Source of the DNA: Desulfosediminicola ganghwensis
Lineage (GTDB): Bacteria; Desulfobacterota; Desulfobulbia; Desulfobulbales; Desulfocapsaceae
NCBI RefSeq assembly: GCF_005116675.2
Contig: NZ_CP050699.1
Location: forward strand, 2,255,001 to 2,319,000
Reading direction: 5' to 3'
Length of the DNA stretch: 64,000 nucleotides
Shown here: positions 54,113-63,242 of the stretch, piece by piece
How the letters are laid out: every line of letters begins with the position of its first letter
How positions within the stretch are numbered: position 1 is the stretch's first letter
Program-made: the position numbers and the translations under genes
Notes under the pieces: model-generated
What the model was told of the DNA's origin: nothing
Database searches by the model: none
The model's input: the letters and a program-made list of their open reading frames with translations, nothing else

Positions 54113-54889
54113 TCAGAGTAAAAAATATGAACTCCTGCTTCTTATGACGACCCCGACGAAAAAGAGTAACAGACAGGCAAGCAGAATAAGATAGTCGAAC
54201 ATGACAAGTTTCGCTTTCTTCATTACAGTCCAGTTGTTTCGGCAGCCGAAGCCTCTATTAAGCAAGGCAATTGACAGGTGCTCAGCAAGGGATATCCCCT
54301 GAATTATGAGAGGGATCATAATAGCGATCCTGGCCTTTAAGCCTCTCAACCACTGCCCCGTTTCCATATCGACACCGCGCGCCCGTTGAGCATTAATTAT
54401 CTGCTCTTTCTTGCGGTTGAGTTCAGGGATAAACCTGATCGCGGTGGTTATCACAAAACTGACAGAGGGTGGTAATCCGGTGGTATTGAAAAAATCTATA
54501 AAATCATCAAGCGAGGTGGTCTGTAAAAGGATTGAAGTCGAGAGGATCATGAGAGTAAGCCGACATAAAAAGCTCACCCCCAGCAGAAATCCTCCCCTGG
54601 TGGCGCAGACACTGTCACCAATACAGAACAGCACGCCATTATTTGCAGGATCAGTGAACCTGACCACAGAAAAAAATCCGCTACAAATTCCAAGCAGTAT
54701 AAAAATCGGCAGTAAGGGAAGAAGTATTGCTGCCACTTTTTTCATATCCACAGAACAGACCATACCGATCAGTAGGGTACAAAGTAGCAGGGCGGACAAA
54801 AAGAAGGGCGAATTGAAAATCATCGAGAACACGATAACAAGAAAGAAAAGAGCCAGTTTTGAACGAACATCCACAGATAAATTTTTCAT
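54113..54889 (-). CDS. ecfT: ECF transporter transmembrane component EcfT
   Basis: A 258-residue membrane protein with about six hydrophobic segments and EcfT coupling features: FVITTAIRFIPELNRKKEQIINAQRARG (contains the ARG motif) and MIPLIIQGISLAEHLSIALLNRGFG. It links the S component to the ATPases. Its ATG overlaps the ecfA stop by four bases, the third member of the riboswitch-led operon. Confidence 0.88.
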   Translation of the reverse strand: MKNLSVDVRSKLALFFLVIVFSMIFNSPFFLSALLLCTLLIGMVCSVDMKKVAAILLPLLPIFILLGICSGFFSVVRFTDPANNGVLFCIGDSVCATRGGFLLGVSFLCRLTLMILSTSILLQTTSLDDFIDFFNTTGLPPSVSFVITTAIRFIPELNRKKEQIINAQRARGVDMETGQWLRGLKARIAIMIPLIIQGISLAEHLSIALLNRGFGCRNNWTVMKKAKLVMFDYLILLACLLLFFVGVVIRSRSSYFLL

Positions 54890-56370
54890 CGTCCAATAAA
54901 ATCCTTAAATTCTATACTCTGCAGTGCACTGGCAGTTGACATGTTCACCTTGATCTCGCCCTGTTCAAGTAAAAGGAGCCGGGAGCAATGCTCTCTTACC
55001 AGTTCCATATCGTGCGTGATCATTACAATTGCGGTTCCTCTGTCGTTGAGCTCCCTTAATCTGGATAGTATGATCTCTTTTCCTTTTGTGTCTAAACCTG
55101 TGGTCGGTTCATCAACCACCAGAATTTCAGGCGAAAGGGCCACTATTGAGGCCACACTGATAAACTGACGAATCCCCTTTGGCAGGGTGGCGGGATGATG
55201 GTCCCGGTAATCCTCCAGAGCCATAAAGCCCAGAACTTCTTCGACCTTCTTCTTAATCTCTTTAGTATTTATGCCCTGCTGAACAAGGCCGAAAGCGATC
55301 TCTTTTTCCACGCTTGTTTCAAATATTTGATGATCAGGGTTTTGAAAAACAAAGCCGATCGAACGTGCTATCTCAGCGCGACTAAACTTCTCGAGGGATT
55401 TCTTCTGATAGCTGACGGTACCTTTTTGTGGTTTCAGCAACCGGTTGAGATGCATCGCAAGGGTTGTTTTACCGCTGCCGTTGTGTCCGACCAGTGCAAG
55501 AAAGTCCTGTTGCCGGATCTCCATGCTGATGTTTTTCAGTACCGGTGTTTCGGGGCGATATGCAAAGGAGAGGTTTTCAACAGTCAGGACGGTCGGAGCT
55601 TCGTTGCTCGAAAGAACTGGTGGCAGCGTACAAGGTACGGAACACTCTCCTATGCTATCGGCTTCTTTCAGCTCACCATCCTTTAGGAAGAGCACCTCAT
55701 CTACCAGGGGATGACTTGTGGGAAGCTGCTGGTCCACAATAACGAGACTAAGACCCTCTTCACGTTTAAGCTTGAGCAGCAAATCATAGAGATTTCTGCG
55801 GCCTGCAGGATCTAATTCTGAAGATGGTTCGTCGAGAATCAGCACCTGAGGCTTCATCAGCAGTACACCGGCGATAGCCAAACGCTGCTTTTCTCCTCCT
55901 GACAGCTGGTATGTTTCTCTGCCCTCATAACCTTCGAGCCCAACTGCCTGAAGAACAGAGGGGAAATCTGAAACGATTGTCTCTTTGGCGATCAGGAGAT
56001 TGCGAGGACCAAAGATCAGATCTTCATAAACATTACGGCCAACAATCTGGACCTCCGGATCCTGAAGAACAAAGCCAATGTGCCTGGAGAGAGTTTGGAT
56101 TCTGTATTTGGTTACATCCATCCCGGCTATTTCAAGCTGACCGCTAAAATCCCCTTCAACAGCCTGCGGAATCAGACCTTTGAGACAATAGCAGAGAGTT
56201 GTCTTGCCAGAACCTGATTCACCTCTTACAAGGGTGCATGTGGCGGGTGAAAGCTGAAAGCTTACATCGTTTAAAGCCGGGACGTCCCCTGTCCTGTATT
56301 GAAAAGACACCTTGGAAACAGATATAGCCGGGCCAATATCTGTTGTAATTGCGTGTTGTTGTTCAGTCAT
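54886..56370 (-). CDS. ecfA: ECF transporter ATPase, tandem EcfA1-EcfA2 fusion
   Basis: A 494-residue protein with two ABC ATPase domains. First: Walker A GESGSGKTT (about 53), signature LSGGEKQRLAIAGVL, Walker B VLILDEPSSELD. Second: GHNGSGKTT (about 293), a degenerate signature LPKGIRQFISVASIV in place of LSGGQ, and LVVDEPTTGLD with ITHDME. The changed second signature suggests one of the two ATP sites is weak, as in many asymmetric ABC systems. It powers import with EcfT and the S component. Confidence 0.9.
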   Translation of the reverse strand: MTEQQHAITTDIGPAISVSKVSFQYRTGDVPALNDVSFQLSPATCTLVRGESGSGKTTLCYCLKGLIPQAVEGDFSGQLEIAGMDVTKYRIQTLSRHIGFVLQDPEVQIVGRNVYEDLIFGPRNLLIAKETIVSDFPSVLQAVGLEGYEGRETYQLSGGEKQRLAIAGVLLMKPQVLILDEPSSELDPAGRRNLYDLLLKLKREEGLSLVIVDQQLPTSHPLVDEVLFLKDGELKEADSIGECSVPCTLPPVLSSNEAPTVLTVENLSFAYRPETPVLKNISMEIRQQDFLALVGHNGSGKTTLAMHLNRLLKPQKGTVSYQKKSLEKFSRAEIARSIGFVFQNPDHQIFETSVEKEIAFGLVQQGINTKEIKKKVEEVLGFMALEDYRDHHPATLPKGIRQFISVASIVALSPEILVVDEPTTGLDTKGKEIILSRLRELNDRGTAIVMITHDMELVREHCSRLLLLEQGEIKVNMSTASALQSIEFKDFIGR

Positions 56371-56389
56371 GGCAAATGTTGGGAATACA

Positions 56390-56899
56390 TCAAATCAGTT
56401 TGCCCTTTTTCAAGCTTTTATACGCAATTGCGGCGACTAATATATTGAACAGAGATCCTGCAATGAGAAATGGCATAATTCCAAGAGCAGCACCCACACC
56501 ACCTATAAAGACCATGGTGAAAGCGGAAACCACCCCGTTGAAGACCACACCGGTTAAAACTGCTGGCCAAAGCCCAAGTTTTTGTTTGATAAAGCGAACC
56601 AGTATCGCCCAAAGTGCCATCTGTAATCCGATGAAAAGGTGGAGAGGTAACCCTAAGGGAAACCCGACAACTCCAGCTGTGAGCAGATGTCCGATAAAAA
56701 TGACAGCAGCACCTTCAACATACCCGAAAGCCAATGCACAGAAATAGCCGGGGGCTGAATCAAGGCCGATCGTGCCCACCGGGCTGGGAATTTTAATCAT
56801 CGCTCCAACTGCACTGAGAGCAACAAATATCGCAATGTATGCAGCACGTTTTACCAGGCGCACATCATTCTTAAGGTCTGGGGCGGTAATATCTTGCAT
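56390..56899 (-). CDS. ECF S component, probable alpha-ribazole/B12-precursor binding (CblT-like)
   Basis: A 169-residue membrane protein with about six helices, size and composition of an ECF S component (AAYIAIFVALSAVGAMIKIP, DSAPGYFCALAFGYVEGAAVIFIGHLLTAGVVGFPLGLPLHLFIG, FNGVVSAFTMVFIGGVGAALGIMPFLIAG). The operon is under a cobalamin riboswitch and begins with an alpha-ribazole kinase-like gene. In Firmicutes the pair CblT/CblS salvages alpha-ribazole, so the same substrate is proposed. Substrate assignment rests on context. Confidence 0.8.
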   Translation of the reverse strand: MQDITAPDLKNDVRLVKRAAYIAIFVALSAVGAMIKIPSPVGTIGLDSAPGYFCALAFGYVEGAAVIFIGHLLTAGVVGFPLGLPLHLFIGLQMALWAILVRFIKQKLGLWPAVLTGVVFNGVVSAFTMVFIGGVGAALGIMPFLIAGSLFNILVAAIAYKSLKKGKLI

Positions 56900-56909
56900 A
56901 GCAAACTCC

Positions 56910-57650
56910 TTAATCAGATTTCATGATGAGTTGACCAACGGGATAAATTTCGAAATGATTCAAATCTTCTATAGATTCAGGGCTAGAAAAAAGAACGCAG
57001 GTTGAAGGACCTGCTGATTTTGCAAGGTCCAGTTTGCAACCTTGGGCGGCATCGAAAATGGTTCCAGACTGTCTTGCCAGTAATTCAGCTTCTGCCCTGA
57101 TGCCCCTTGAGCCAACGGGAAGGATATCATGAATCAGTGGATGTGGTCTCAATTGTGTCACGGTGCCGCTGTGTATGATATCCATGCAGCCTGAATCAAT
57201 GACTTCTCCTCCTAGTCTGGGTACTCCCAGGCAGAAAATTTTGTCTGCCGCTTCTGATTGGGCAATCTTGAGGTCACGTGTCCTGCAGGTCCCTGTGGCA
57301 CCAATTCCAAGACCCGTCTGCCGCGTCTCAAAGTTTTTCTCGGTGCTCACGGCAAGCTTTACATCAGGATGACCACTCAATTGCAGTTCCTTTTTGATAC
57401 CCCGCAATATTTCGTCTCCAGTTGGGCTGGGTTCCGCACAGATAGAGACTGTCATAGCAACAGGTGAGGCCCCCACGGCTACAAGCTCCATGAGGACTGT
57501 TCGAGCGGTCAGGCGGCCAACAATTTCCGGCGGAGCGTTAACGAGATCCAGCTCCTTGCTGCCAACCGATCCACAGGAGTCGCAGGCAATGACCAGGGAA
57601 ATACCCGATCCTATATCGATAACTTCTACATCTCGTCCTCTGTATCCCAT
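56910..57650 (-). CDS. Alpha-ribazole kinase-like protein (CblS type, AIR-synthase fold)
   Basis: A 246-residue member of the PurM/ThiL-like AIR-synthase superfamily. IGSGISLVIACDSCGSVGSKELDLVNAPPEIVGR and TVLMELVAVGASPVAMTVSICAEPSPTGDEILRGIKKEL give the ATP-phosphate and metal site; GLGIGATGTC and HDILPVGSRGIRAEAELLA follow. This matches what I recall of CblS, which phosphorylates alpha-ribazole for assembly of the lower ligand of cobalamin. It is the first gene after a cobalamin riboswitch and precedes the ECF transporter. The ATG at 57650 is used; one two codons upstream is possible. Confidence 0.78.
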   Translation of the reverse strand: MGYRGRDVEVIDIGSGISLVIACDSCGSVGSKELDLVNAPPEIVGRLTARTVLMELVAVGASPVAMTVSICAEPSPTGDEILRGIKKELQLSGHPDVKLAVSTEKNFETRQTGLGIGATGTCRTRDLKIAQSEAADKIFCLGVPRLGGEVIDSGCMDIIHSGTVTQLRPHPLIHDILPVGSRGIRAEAELLARQSGTIFDAAQGCKLDLAKSAGPSTCVLFSSPESIEDLNHFEIYPVGQLIMKSD

Positions 57651-57667
57651 TAACAACCACCATATTG

Positions 57668-57726
57668 TAAAAACAAAAAAAGCTCATAGCTGTTACCCCA
57701 TGAAGGGTATAACAACCATGAGCTTT
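57668..57726 (-). terminator. Riboswitch-controlled intrinsic terminator
   Basis: On the minus strand AAAGCTCATGGTTGTTA (from 57726) pairs with TAACAGCTATGAGCTTT (to 57679) across a CCC/GGGG-tipped loop. It is followed by TTTTTTTGTTTTT down to 57668, only 17 nt before the first ATG. It is the expression platform of the cobalamin riboswitch. Confidence 0.85.
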
Positions 57727-57744
57727 ACCATTGATCATGATGCA

Positions 57745-57930
57745 TGCGTGAATCTGACAGGCAGGCTTCCTGACTCGGTTTCATCGAACAATTGCGCCTT
57801 CCCGTAAAATACAGTGGCTTAATGCAGTGTTCTCAACCTTACAGTGGCGGGACCGTTCAGGTTTTTCACCTGATTTCCTTTTATCCGTCTTCGTTTGTCA
57901 TTGCAAAGACAGCACCTGTAGCATGTATAT
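57745..57930 (-). ncRNA. Cobalamin riboswitch aptamer
   Basis: Read on the minus strand the segment has AGGTGCTGTC, then AAAAGGAAATCAGGTGAAAAACCTGAACGG-type paired region, the B12-box-like CCCGCCACTGTAAG, then GCCACTGTA, GGGAAGGCG and GAGTCAGGAAGCCTGCC. These are the conserved blocks of the cobalamin (adenosylcobalamin) riboswitch in the correct order and spacing. With the terminator downstream, binding of B12 should stop transcription of the alpha-ribazole/ECF operon. Confidence 0.92.
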
Positions 57931-58006
57931 TAAAGAAATATCAAATATTTTTGTGATGAAAAGTCAACCGTTTTTCCGGTTTCCCTTGCCCACCAAGTCG
58001 ATTCTG

Positions 58007-58168
58007 CAGGTCAGTGAAAAGCCCGAACAGTGGAGTTGATATCATAGAAAAGCCAAAACCTATACTGCCGTGAACTGATGCTGCAAAGAAGAATATCGCT
58101 GCTGCCGGCAGCAACAACTCCCAATTTACCTTCCATTGGCTATCGCCTCGCGTACACAATCTTTTCAC
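58007..58168 (-). pseudogene. N-terminal fragment of a TauE/SafE-family permease
   Basis: The minus-strand frame gives WELLLPAAAIFFFAASVHGSIGFGFSMISTPLFGLFTDLQ, the typical first helix pair of a TauE/SafE (sulfite exporter) permease (GxxxxGxGFS). After about 55 codons similarity stops and the frame ends at 57941 inside the riboswitch region. Normal members have about 250 residues. It is a truncated relic. Confidence 0.65.
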
Positions 58169-58408
58169 AATTGGTTACAGCCACCTGAATGCCCAGGCAG
58201 CGTTGACCTGGAAATGATGATGTAACTATTCGATTTTATAAAGGTTGATGTAGGGTTTTGTTATTGCTGGCAGGTGTCTGGGAAAAGATGTCCGGGGGAG
58301 CGAAAGCGGCGCTATTGCAGATGGTCCTCCCGATTGCGGTGGATAAAAAATGCTCTATCTTTTGGATTGGTTTGACCTCAGGTAACATTTGATTTTGGAG
58401 TTTGCATT

Positions 58409-58795
58409 ATGAAAAAGATAGCGAGCAGTATTGTGATTATTCTAACGATGGTTGTTTTTATATGGCCATCATCAGTTTTCGCAAATGGGAGAGGTCCTCA
58501 CCATAAACCGCAGAAGGTATACAAAAAGCATAAGCCGGTTCAGTTGCTCAACTATAACGAGAAAAGGCATTACAAACATAATCCCGCTCACCTGCCCAGC
58601 TATCAGGCGAGAAACTACCCCAAGGCACCGTTTCGGTACTATCATCATCCTCGATCCTACCAAAGGAATCATCTACCTTCGGTAGCAGCATTTGCAATGA
58701 CTGCAGCTGTATCCTATGCGATCATCGACAATAGGTATTATCGCCAGCAGGGAGATACGTATATCTACTTGGAACAGCCGCCGGCCTATCGCTAG
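58409..58795 (+). CDS. Exported His/Tyr-rich small protein
   Basis: A 128-residue protein with a signal peptide (MKKIASSIVIILTMVVFIWPSSVFA). The mature part is basic and rich in His, Tyr and Pro (GPHHKPQKVYKKHKP, FRYYHHPRSYQRNH). It has one hydrophobic stretch (PSVAAFAMTAAVSYAII) and ends YYRQQGDTYIYLEQPP, similar to short exported proteins of the DUF6515 type. Metal binding is possible from the His clusters. Function unknown. A strong terminator follows. Confidence 0.7.
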   Translation: MKKIASSIVIILTMVVFIWPSSVFANGRGPHHKPQKVYKKHKPVQLLNYNEKRHYKHNPAHLPSYQARNYPKAPFRYYHHPRSYQRNHLPSVAAFAMTAAVSYAIIDNRYYRQQGDTYIYLEQPPAYR

Positions 58796-58823
58796 CGGTT
58801 AGGGATGTGTAGCTTGTGTAGAG

Positions 58824-58863
58824 AGCCGCAAAGTGAAGAATTCATCCACTTTGCGGCTTTTTT
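58824..58863. terminator. Bidirectional intrinsic terminator
   Basis: AGCCGCAAAGTG (58824-58835) and CACTTTGCGGCT (58847-58858) with an 11-nt loop and a T-run after it. It closes the small exported-protein gene, and its T-run overlaps the potC stop codon (58862), so it may also serve the converging pot operon. Confidence 0.85.
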
Positions 58864-59719
58864 ATGCGTTTTCCTTTTTCTTTAGCAGCAGATTGATGAC
58901 TGCAAAGGTCGAGGTGGTGATAATCAGCAGAAAGGACACTGCATTGATGATTGGGGTGGAGCCGTCCCGTACCTGCAGGTAGAGATTGATCGGCAAAGTT
59001 GTCTCTGAACCGACCAGAAACAGGGTAGTATTAAAATTCTCAAAGCTCATCAGAAAGGCCACCGCGCCGCTGCCGATGAGGGCCGGGCGAAGATAGGGCA
59101 GGGTGATATAGCGGATCACCTCCAGCCGGGTTGCTCCCAGGTTGAGGGCCGCTTCTTCCAGGCTTCTATCAAACTTTCTCAGTCGGGCAGAAACAACTAG
59201 CAGCACAAAGGTGGTAATGAAGGAAAATTGCCCAAGCACCACCAACCAGAAGCCGGGACGAAAGAGGGGGATATCTATGCCAAAGGTGTCTTCGAAATAG
59301 ATGCCAAGGCTGTTGGCGGTCAGCAGTATTGAGATACCCAGAATAACCCCGGGAATGACCAGCGGGGTTAATGCCAGAAACCATAGTCCACGTTTCCCAG
59401 GGAATTCTTCATGTTCAAAGAGAAATGAACCTGCCGTTCCTACGATAACTGAGAAAAGAGATACCCAGAAAGCGGTTTGGCTGGAGACCCAGAGCGACTG
59501 CATATTTGAGCGGTCATGGAACAGGCCTATTCGTTCCGGACCATCGCTAAAAAACCAGTCGAGAGAGAACCCATGCCAGGGCAGTGCCGGAAAGTTCGAG
59601 TCATTGAATGCCAGAACGCAGGTGACCACCAGCGGGGCGAAGAGAAAAACATAAAAGAGTGCTATGTACAGCTTGAAAAGGGTCGCGTAGCCACGCTGCT
59701 GTGGCAGAGTACGAATCAT
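58862..59719 (-). CDS. potC: Spermidine/putrescine-type ABC permease PotC
   Basis: A 285-residue inner-membrane permease with six segments and the EAA loop LEEAALNLGATRLEVIRYITLPYLRPAL (about 177-204). It pairs with PotB. Start overlaps the potB stop (ATGA). Confidence 0.9.
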   Translation of the reverse strand: MIRTLPQQRGYATLFKLYIALFYVFLFAPLVVTCVLAFNDSNFPALPWHGFSLDWFFSDGPERIGLFHDRSNMQSLWVSSQTAFWVSLFSVIVGTAGSFLFEHEEFPGKRGLWFLALTPLVIPGVILGISILLTANSLGIYFEDTFGIDIPLFRPGFWLVVLGQFSFITTFVLLVVSARLRKFDRSLEEAALNLGATRLEVIRYITLPYLRPALIGSGAVAFLMSFENFNTTLFLVGSETTLPINLYLQVRDGSTPIINAVSFLLIITTSTFAVINLLLKKKENA

Positions 59720-60573
59720 GATAAGGCCCTCCCCAATTCCTGCCTGCTGATTTTAAGGCCGGTCCAGATGATTATTGAGCTGAGCAGCAAGAGCAGGAAG
59801 CCGAAGGCGGCGCCCTGGTTCCAGTTGAAGCTGGCAATGAACTGATTGTAGATCTGCTCGGTGAACCAGAGTGAGTTTTTGCCTCCCATCAGGTTCGGAG
59901 TGAGATAGTTGCCGAGAGTCAGCATAAACACCACAATGGAGCCGGAAGTGATACCTGGTGCAGCATAGGGGATTATGATCTTGAAAAAGATGGTCAGAGG
60001 CGAAGCACCGAGATCGTGAGCGGCCTCGATCATTGAATCGTCCATACCTTCCAGGGAAGAGATGAGTGGAACCACCATAAAGAGCATCGAGGTGTATACC
60101 AGGCCCATCACCATGGTTATGTCGTTGTAGAGCATTTCTATGGGGGTATTGATAATACCGATGGAGAGCAGCAGGTGGTTGAGCACTCCACTCTCGCGCA
60201 GCAGGATCATCCAGCCATACACCCGGACCAGTTCACTGACCCAGAAGGGCATCAGCAACAGGATAGTGAGAAAGCCGGTAAATCTGGGGGAGACAATCTT
60301 GGTGATGTAAAAGGCTACCGGAAAAGTCACCAGAAAGGTGAGGATGGTGACAGTGATCGCGTATGTTGCGGTGCGGGCAAAGGTGTACCAGTAGATCTCT
60401 TCGCTGAAGAAGGAACGGTAGTTATACAAGGTCCAGCTTGGTTCCCCATAATCATTGGTGCCGCGTAGCGACATAAGCAGCAGCTCGATATGGGGGATGA
60501 GAATCAGCAATACCAGCCAGAGCAGTACCGGGGTCAGAAAAATCAATAATCCGAGGCGAAGATGTTGCTTCAT
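59716..60573 (-). CDS. potB: Spermidine/putrescine-type ABC permease PotB
   Basis: A 285-residue permease with six segments. The EAA loop reads DSMIEAAHDLGASPLTIFFKIIIPYAAPG. The ATG at 60573 overlaps the potA stop (ATGA), which fixes the start; the open frame upstream lies within potA. Confidence 0.9.
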   Translation of the reverse strand: MKQHLRLGLLIFLTPVLLWLVLLILIPHIELLLMSLRGTNDYGEPSWTLYNYRSFFSEEIYWYTFARTATYAITVTILTFLVTFPVAFYITKIVSPRFTGFLTILLLMPFWVSELVRVYGWMILLRESGVLNHLLLSIGIINTPIEMLYNDITMVMGLVYTSMLFMVVPLISSLEGMDDSMIEAAHDLGASPLTIFFKIIIPYAAPGITSGSIVVFMLTLGNYLTPNLMGGKNSLWFTEQIYNQFIASFNWNQGAAFGFLLLLLSSIIIWTGLKISRQELGRALS

Positions 60574-61658
60574 GCCTGTTCCCTCCGCCTGTAGCATCGA
60601 CAACTGTCACGATGTACACCGGCACTGAGAATATCGCCTCGTTTTATGTGGGCGAACTGTTCATTCTGGGGCAGTGCCACGGTGAGTTCAACCTCTGTAT
60701 CGGCATTTTCGACAGTGGCGAGAAATTTGGTGTTGGAGCCATCGAAGAGGATGTTTCTTACTTTGAGCAGGAACCTGTGGATGCCTTCCAGCTCTTCGGC
60801 CGGGTTCAAGATGATAGCTTCGGGGCGGATGAAGAGGTCCAGTTCGTCTGTGAGTTGGCCATCTGCCACGGCCTGCATTTCAAGGCCGAAGGCGGTACGT
60901 ACCGTAAGAGGATTATTCTGCAGCTTTTGAACCGGGAGCGTATTGGTCTCACCGACAAAGCTCGCGACAAAACGGCTCTCCGGGTGGCGATAGAGGTTGG
61001 TCGGGCTGTCGATCTGTTCGAAGCGACCGTTATTCATAACAGCTACCTTATCCGACATCACCAGGGCTTCAGACTGGTCGTGGGTAATGTACATGAAGGT
61101 GGTGCCGAAATCATCCTGCAGTTTTTTCAGCTCAATCTTCATTTGTTCACGAAGTTTGAGATCAAGCGCTCCCAGGGGTTCATCCAGAAGCAGCAGCGAG
61201 GGTTCTAAAACCAGGGAACGGGCGATGGCAACCCTCTGCTTCTGACCACCGGAGAGCTGCGTAATATCCTTGTCTCCATAGCCTGTAAGGTGAACGCGTT
61301 CCAACATCGTCTCCACCTTTTTAACAATCTCCGATGAAGGAAGTCCCTGCCGTTTAAGGCCGAAGGCGATATTGTCGCGAACATTCATCATCGGGAAAAG
61401 CGCCAGATTCTGAAAGACCAGATTGACCGGTCGCTTGTTGGGCGGCACCCCGACCATATTACGGCCACGAATGGCAATTTTTCCGGAAGAAGGTGAGAGA
61501 AAACCCGCAATCATTCGAAGCAGGGTGGTTTTTCCGCAGCCGGAGGGACCGAGAATTGAGAAAAAACTGCCTTCTTCAACCTGAAAGTTGATGTTATCTA
61601 CGGCTGTGAAGGTGTCGAATTGTTTAATAAGATTCTGGATATCGAGAACTGGAGGCAT
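60570..61658 (-). CDS. potA: Spermidine/putrescine-type ABC ATPase PotA
   Basis: A 362-residue ATPase: Walker A GPSGCGKTT (about 37), Q-loop QNLALFPMM, signature LSGGQKQRVAIARSL, Walker B LLLLDEPLGALD, ITHDQSEA, and a C-terminal TOBE domain (LFIRPEAIIL). It drives uptake of a polyamine or similar cation bound by PotD. Confidence 0.92.
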   Translation of the reverse strand: MPPVLDIQNLIKQFDTFTAVDNINFQVEEGSFFSILGPSGCGKTTLLRMIAGFLSPSSGKIAIRGRNMVGVPPNKRPVNLVFQNLALFPMMNVRDNIAFGLKRQGLPSSEIVKKVETMLERVHLTGYGDKDITQLSGGQKQRVAIARSLVLEPSLLLLDEPLGALDLKLREQMKIELKKLQDDFGTTFMYITHDQSEALVMSDKVAVMNNGRFEQIDSPTNLYRHPESRFVASFVGETNTLPVQKLQNNPLTVRTAFGLEMQAVADGQLTDELDLFIRPEAIILNPAEELEGIHRFLLKVRNILFDGSNTKFLATVENADTEVELTVALPQNEQFAHIKRGDILSAGVHRDSCRCYRRREQA

Positions 61659-61681
61659 AATCTGGTATTGAATGAATAACG

Positions 61682-61721
61682 AAAAAAACGATGCCGCCTC
61701 CAGCTTGGAAGCGGCATCGTT
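61682..61721 (-). terminator. Terminator between potD and potA
   Basis: AACGATGCCGC (61687-61697) pairs with GCGGCATCGTT (61711-61721), followed on the minus strand by a T-run (61688-61682). It lies between potD and potA, so it should lower transcription of the membrane parts compared with the binding protein. Confidence 0.85.
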
Positions 61722-61755
61722 AGTGGAGGTTAACGAACTCTTTTTCGAGATGGGG

Positions 61756-62817
61756 CTATTTTGCAGCTTTCACCTTGTCAAGAATCTTACCTTCAATCTG
61801 CTCGATGTTTGCACTGACCGGCGGATACCAATTGATGTTGTCAATATCCGCAGGGCTAAATGAACGTTCGAGGTTCTCACGTACTTCGGCTATGAGGTAC
61901 TGGCCTGCATCCTTAGAGGCGGTCGGGTATCTCTCAGCATTGGTGAAAATAGCAGCATTTTCAGGGCGCAGCATAAAGTTGATCCACTTGTAGGCGCCTT
62001 CTACGTTATCGGCCTTGGCCGGAATGGTGAAGGTATCGATCCAACCCAGGGCACCGCTTTTCGGGGCGATGAAATCGATATCAGGGTTCTCGGCGTGCAG
62101 CTTCCAGCCACCATTCTCCCAACCCATGGCCACGGTTACCTCACCGCTACGTACCATCTCCAGCAGGGCGTCACCGTTTGACCAGTAGTTCTTTACGTAT
62201 GGCTTGGACTGGATCATTTTTTGCGAAACTTCATCCATCAATGCCTTGTATGCTTTAGGATCATCATACTTGGCAAACGGATCTGCACCCCCGGCGAAAG
62301 CGAGTCCGATCAGGGTCGGGCGCTTGAGACGGTAACTGATGCGACCATCATATGCCTGGTCAAGCAGCGCATCGTAATCTTTGGCTTCAGGAGCAAGCTT
62401 GGTATTGACGATAAGGCCGGAGGTTCCGTAGCAAAATGGTACACCGAAAGAGTCATCACCGACCTTGGTGTTTTTCTTAACCGCGTCGAGCATTGAGGGG
62501 ATGAACTGAGCGCTTTCCACCTTGCTGTAATCAAGTGGCTGATAGAGCTTGAACTCTGCCTGTACGGAAGAAATACGATCCTGGCTTGGCTGGGCAAGGT
62601 CAAAGCCTGCACCGCGGGTGGCGCGGAGTTTGGCAATCATCTCCTCGTTGTTGCTGAAGGTCAGCTCAACTTTCATACCGGTCTCTTTTTCAAATTTTTC
62701 AACCAGCTCCTGGGGGGCGTATCCTTTCCAGGTAAGAATCTTCAGGGTGTCCTGGGCCTGGGCAGTGGTGGCAAGGCCAATGAGCGCAACAGAGGCGAAA
62801 GTCAGAAGTCTCTTCAT
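61756..62817 (-). CDS. potD: Polyamine-type ABC substrate-binding protein PotD
   Basis: A 353-residue periplasmic binding protein with a signal peptide (MKRLLTFASVALIGLATTAQA). Characteristic stretches: LKILTWKGYAPQELVEKFEKETG, FDLAQPSQDRI, VPFCYGTSGLIVNT, ISYRLKRPTLIGLAF and AMGWENGGWKLH. Promoter side is 62818 upward; the operon is potD-potA-potB-potC. The substrate could be a polyamine or another cationic amine. Confidence 0.9.
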   Translation of the reverse strand: MKRLLTFASVALIGLATTAQAQDTLKILTWKGYAPQELVEKFEKETGMKVELTFSNNEEMIAKLRATRGAGFDLAQPSQDRISSVQAEFKLYQPLDYSKVESAQFIPSMLDAVKKNTKVGDDSFGVPFCYGTSGLIVNTKLAPEAKDYDALLDQAYDGRISYRLKRPTLIGLAFAGGADPFAKYDDPKAYKALMDEVSQKMIQSKPYVKNYWSNGDALLEMVRSGEVTVAMGWENGGWKLHAENPDIDFIAPKSGALGWIDTFTIPAKADNVEGAYKWINFMLRPENAAIFTNAERYPTASKDAGQYLIAEVRENLERSFSPADIDNINWYPPVSANIEQIEGKILDKVKAAK

Positions 62818-63242
62818 GGTATTCTCCTTGTTTCAATGATAGGGTGATATTTCGAATGCAGGTTTATGAGAGCGTCATGTTCTATATAGCTATGGGTGGT
62901 CTCAGGTCGTCTACCCCTTGGAACGATAGGATATAGTGACAGAACAGGGACAACCCTAAACCTTGAGACAGCGGGACGCAACGACTAATAGCATCTATAA
63001 AATGGCTTAACTGACATTTAATGAAAGATCAATGAAATTATAGAGTTTTGCTAAACAGATCTTAATGGAGATGTCGCTTTGCAATATTCGGGGGAGCGGA
63101 CGACAACATTGGGCAACACTCAAATATTGTTTTGTTCGTCTTAACCTGTACAATGGGCCGCTGATGTTGAAAAACTGGCAAGGGCATTGCTGATCGGATG
63201 CTTTTTGCCAAAGTAATAATCCATAGAGAACGTAAAGAAATT
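62818..63242. other. Divergent intergenic region potD / SDR
   Basis: 425 bp that hold the promoters of potD (minus) and the SDR gene (plus). Nothing specific can be called. It is AT-rich around 62990-63050. Confidence 0.4.
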
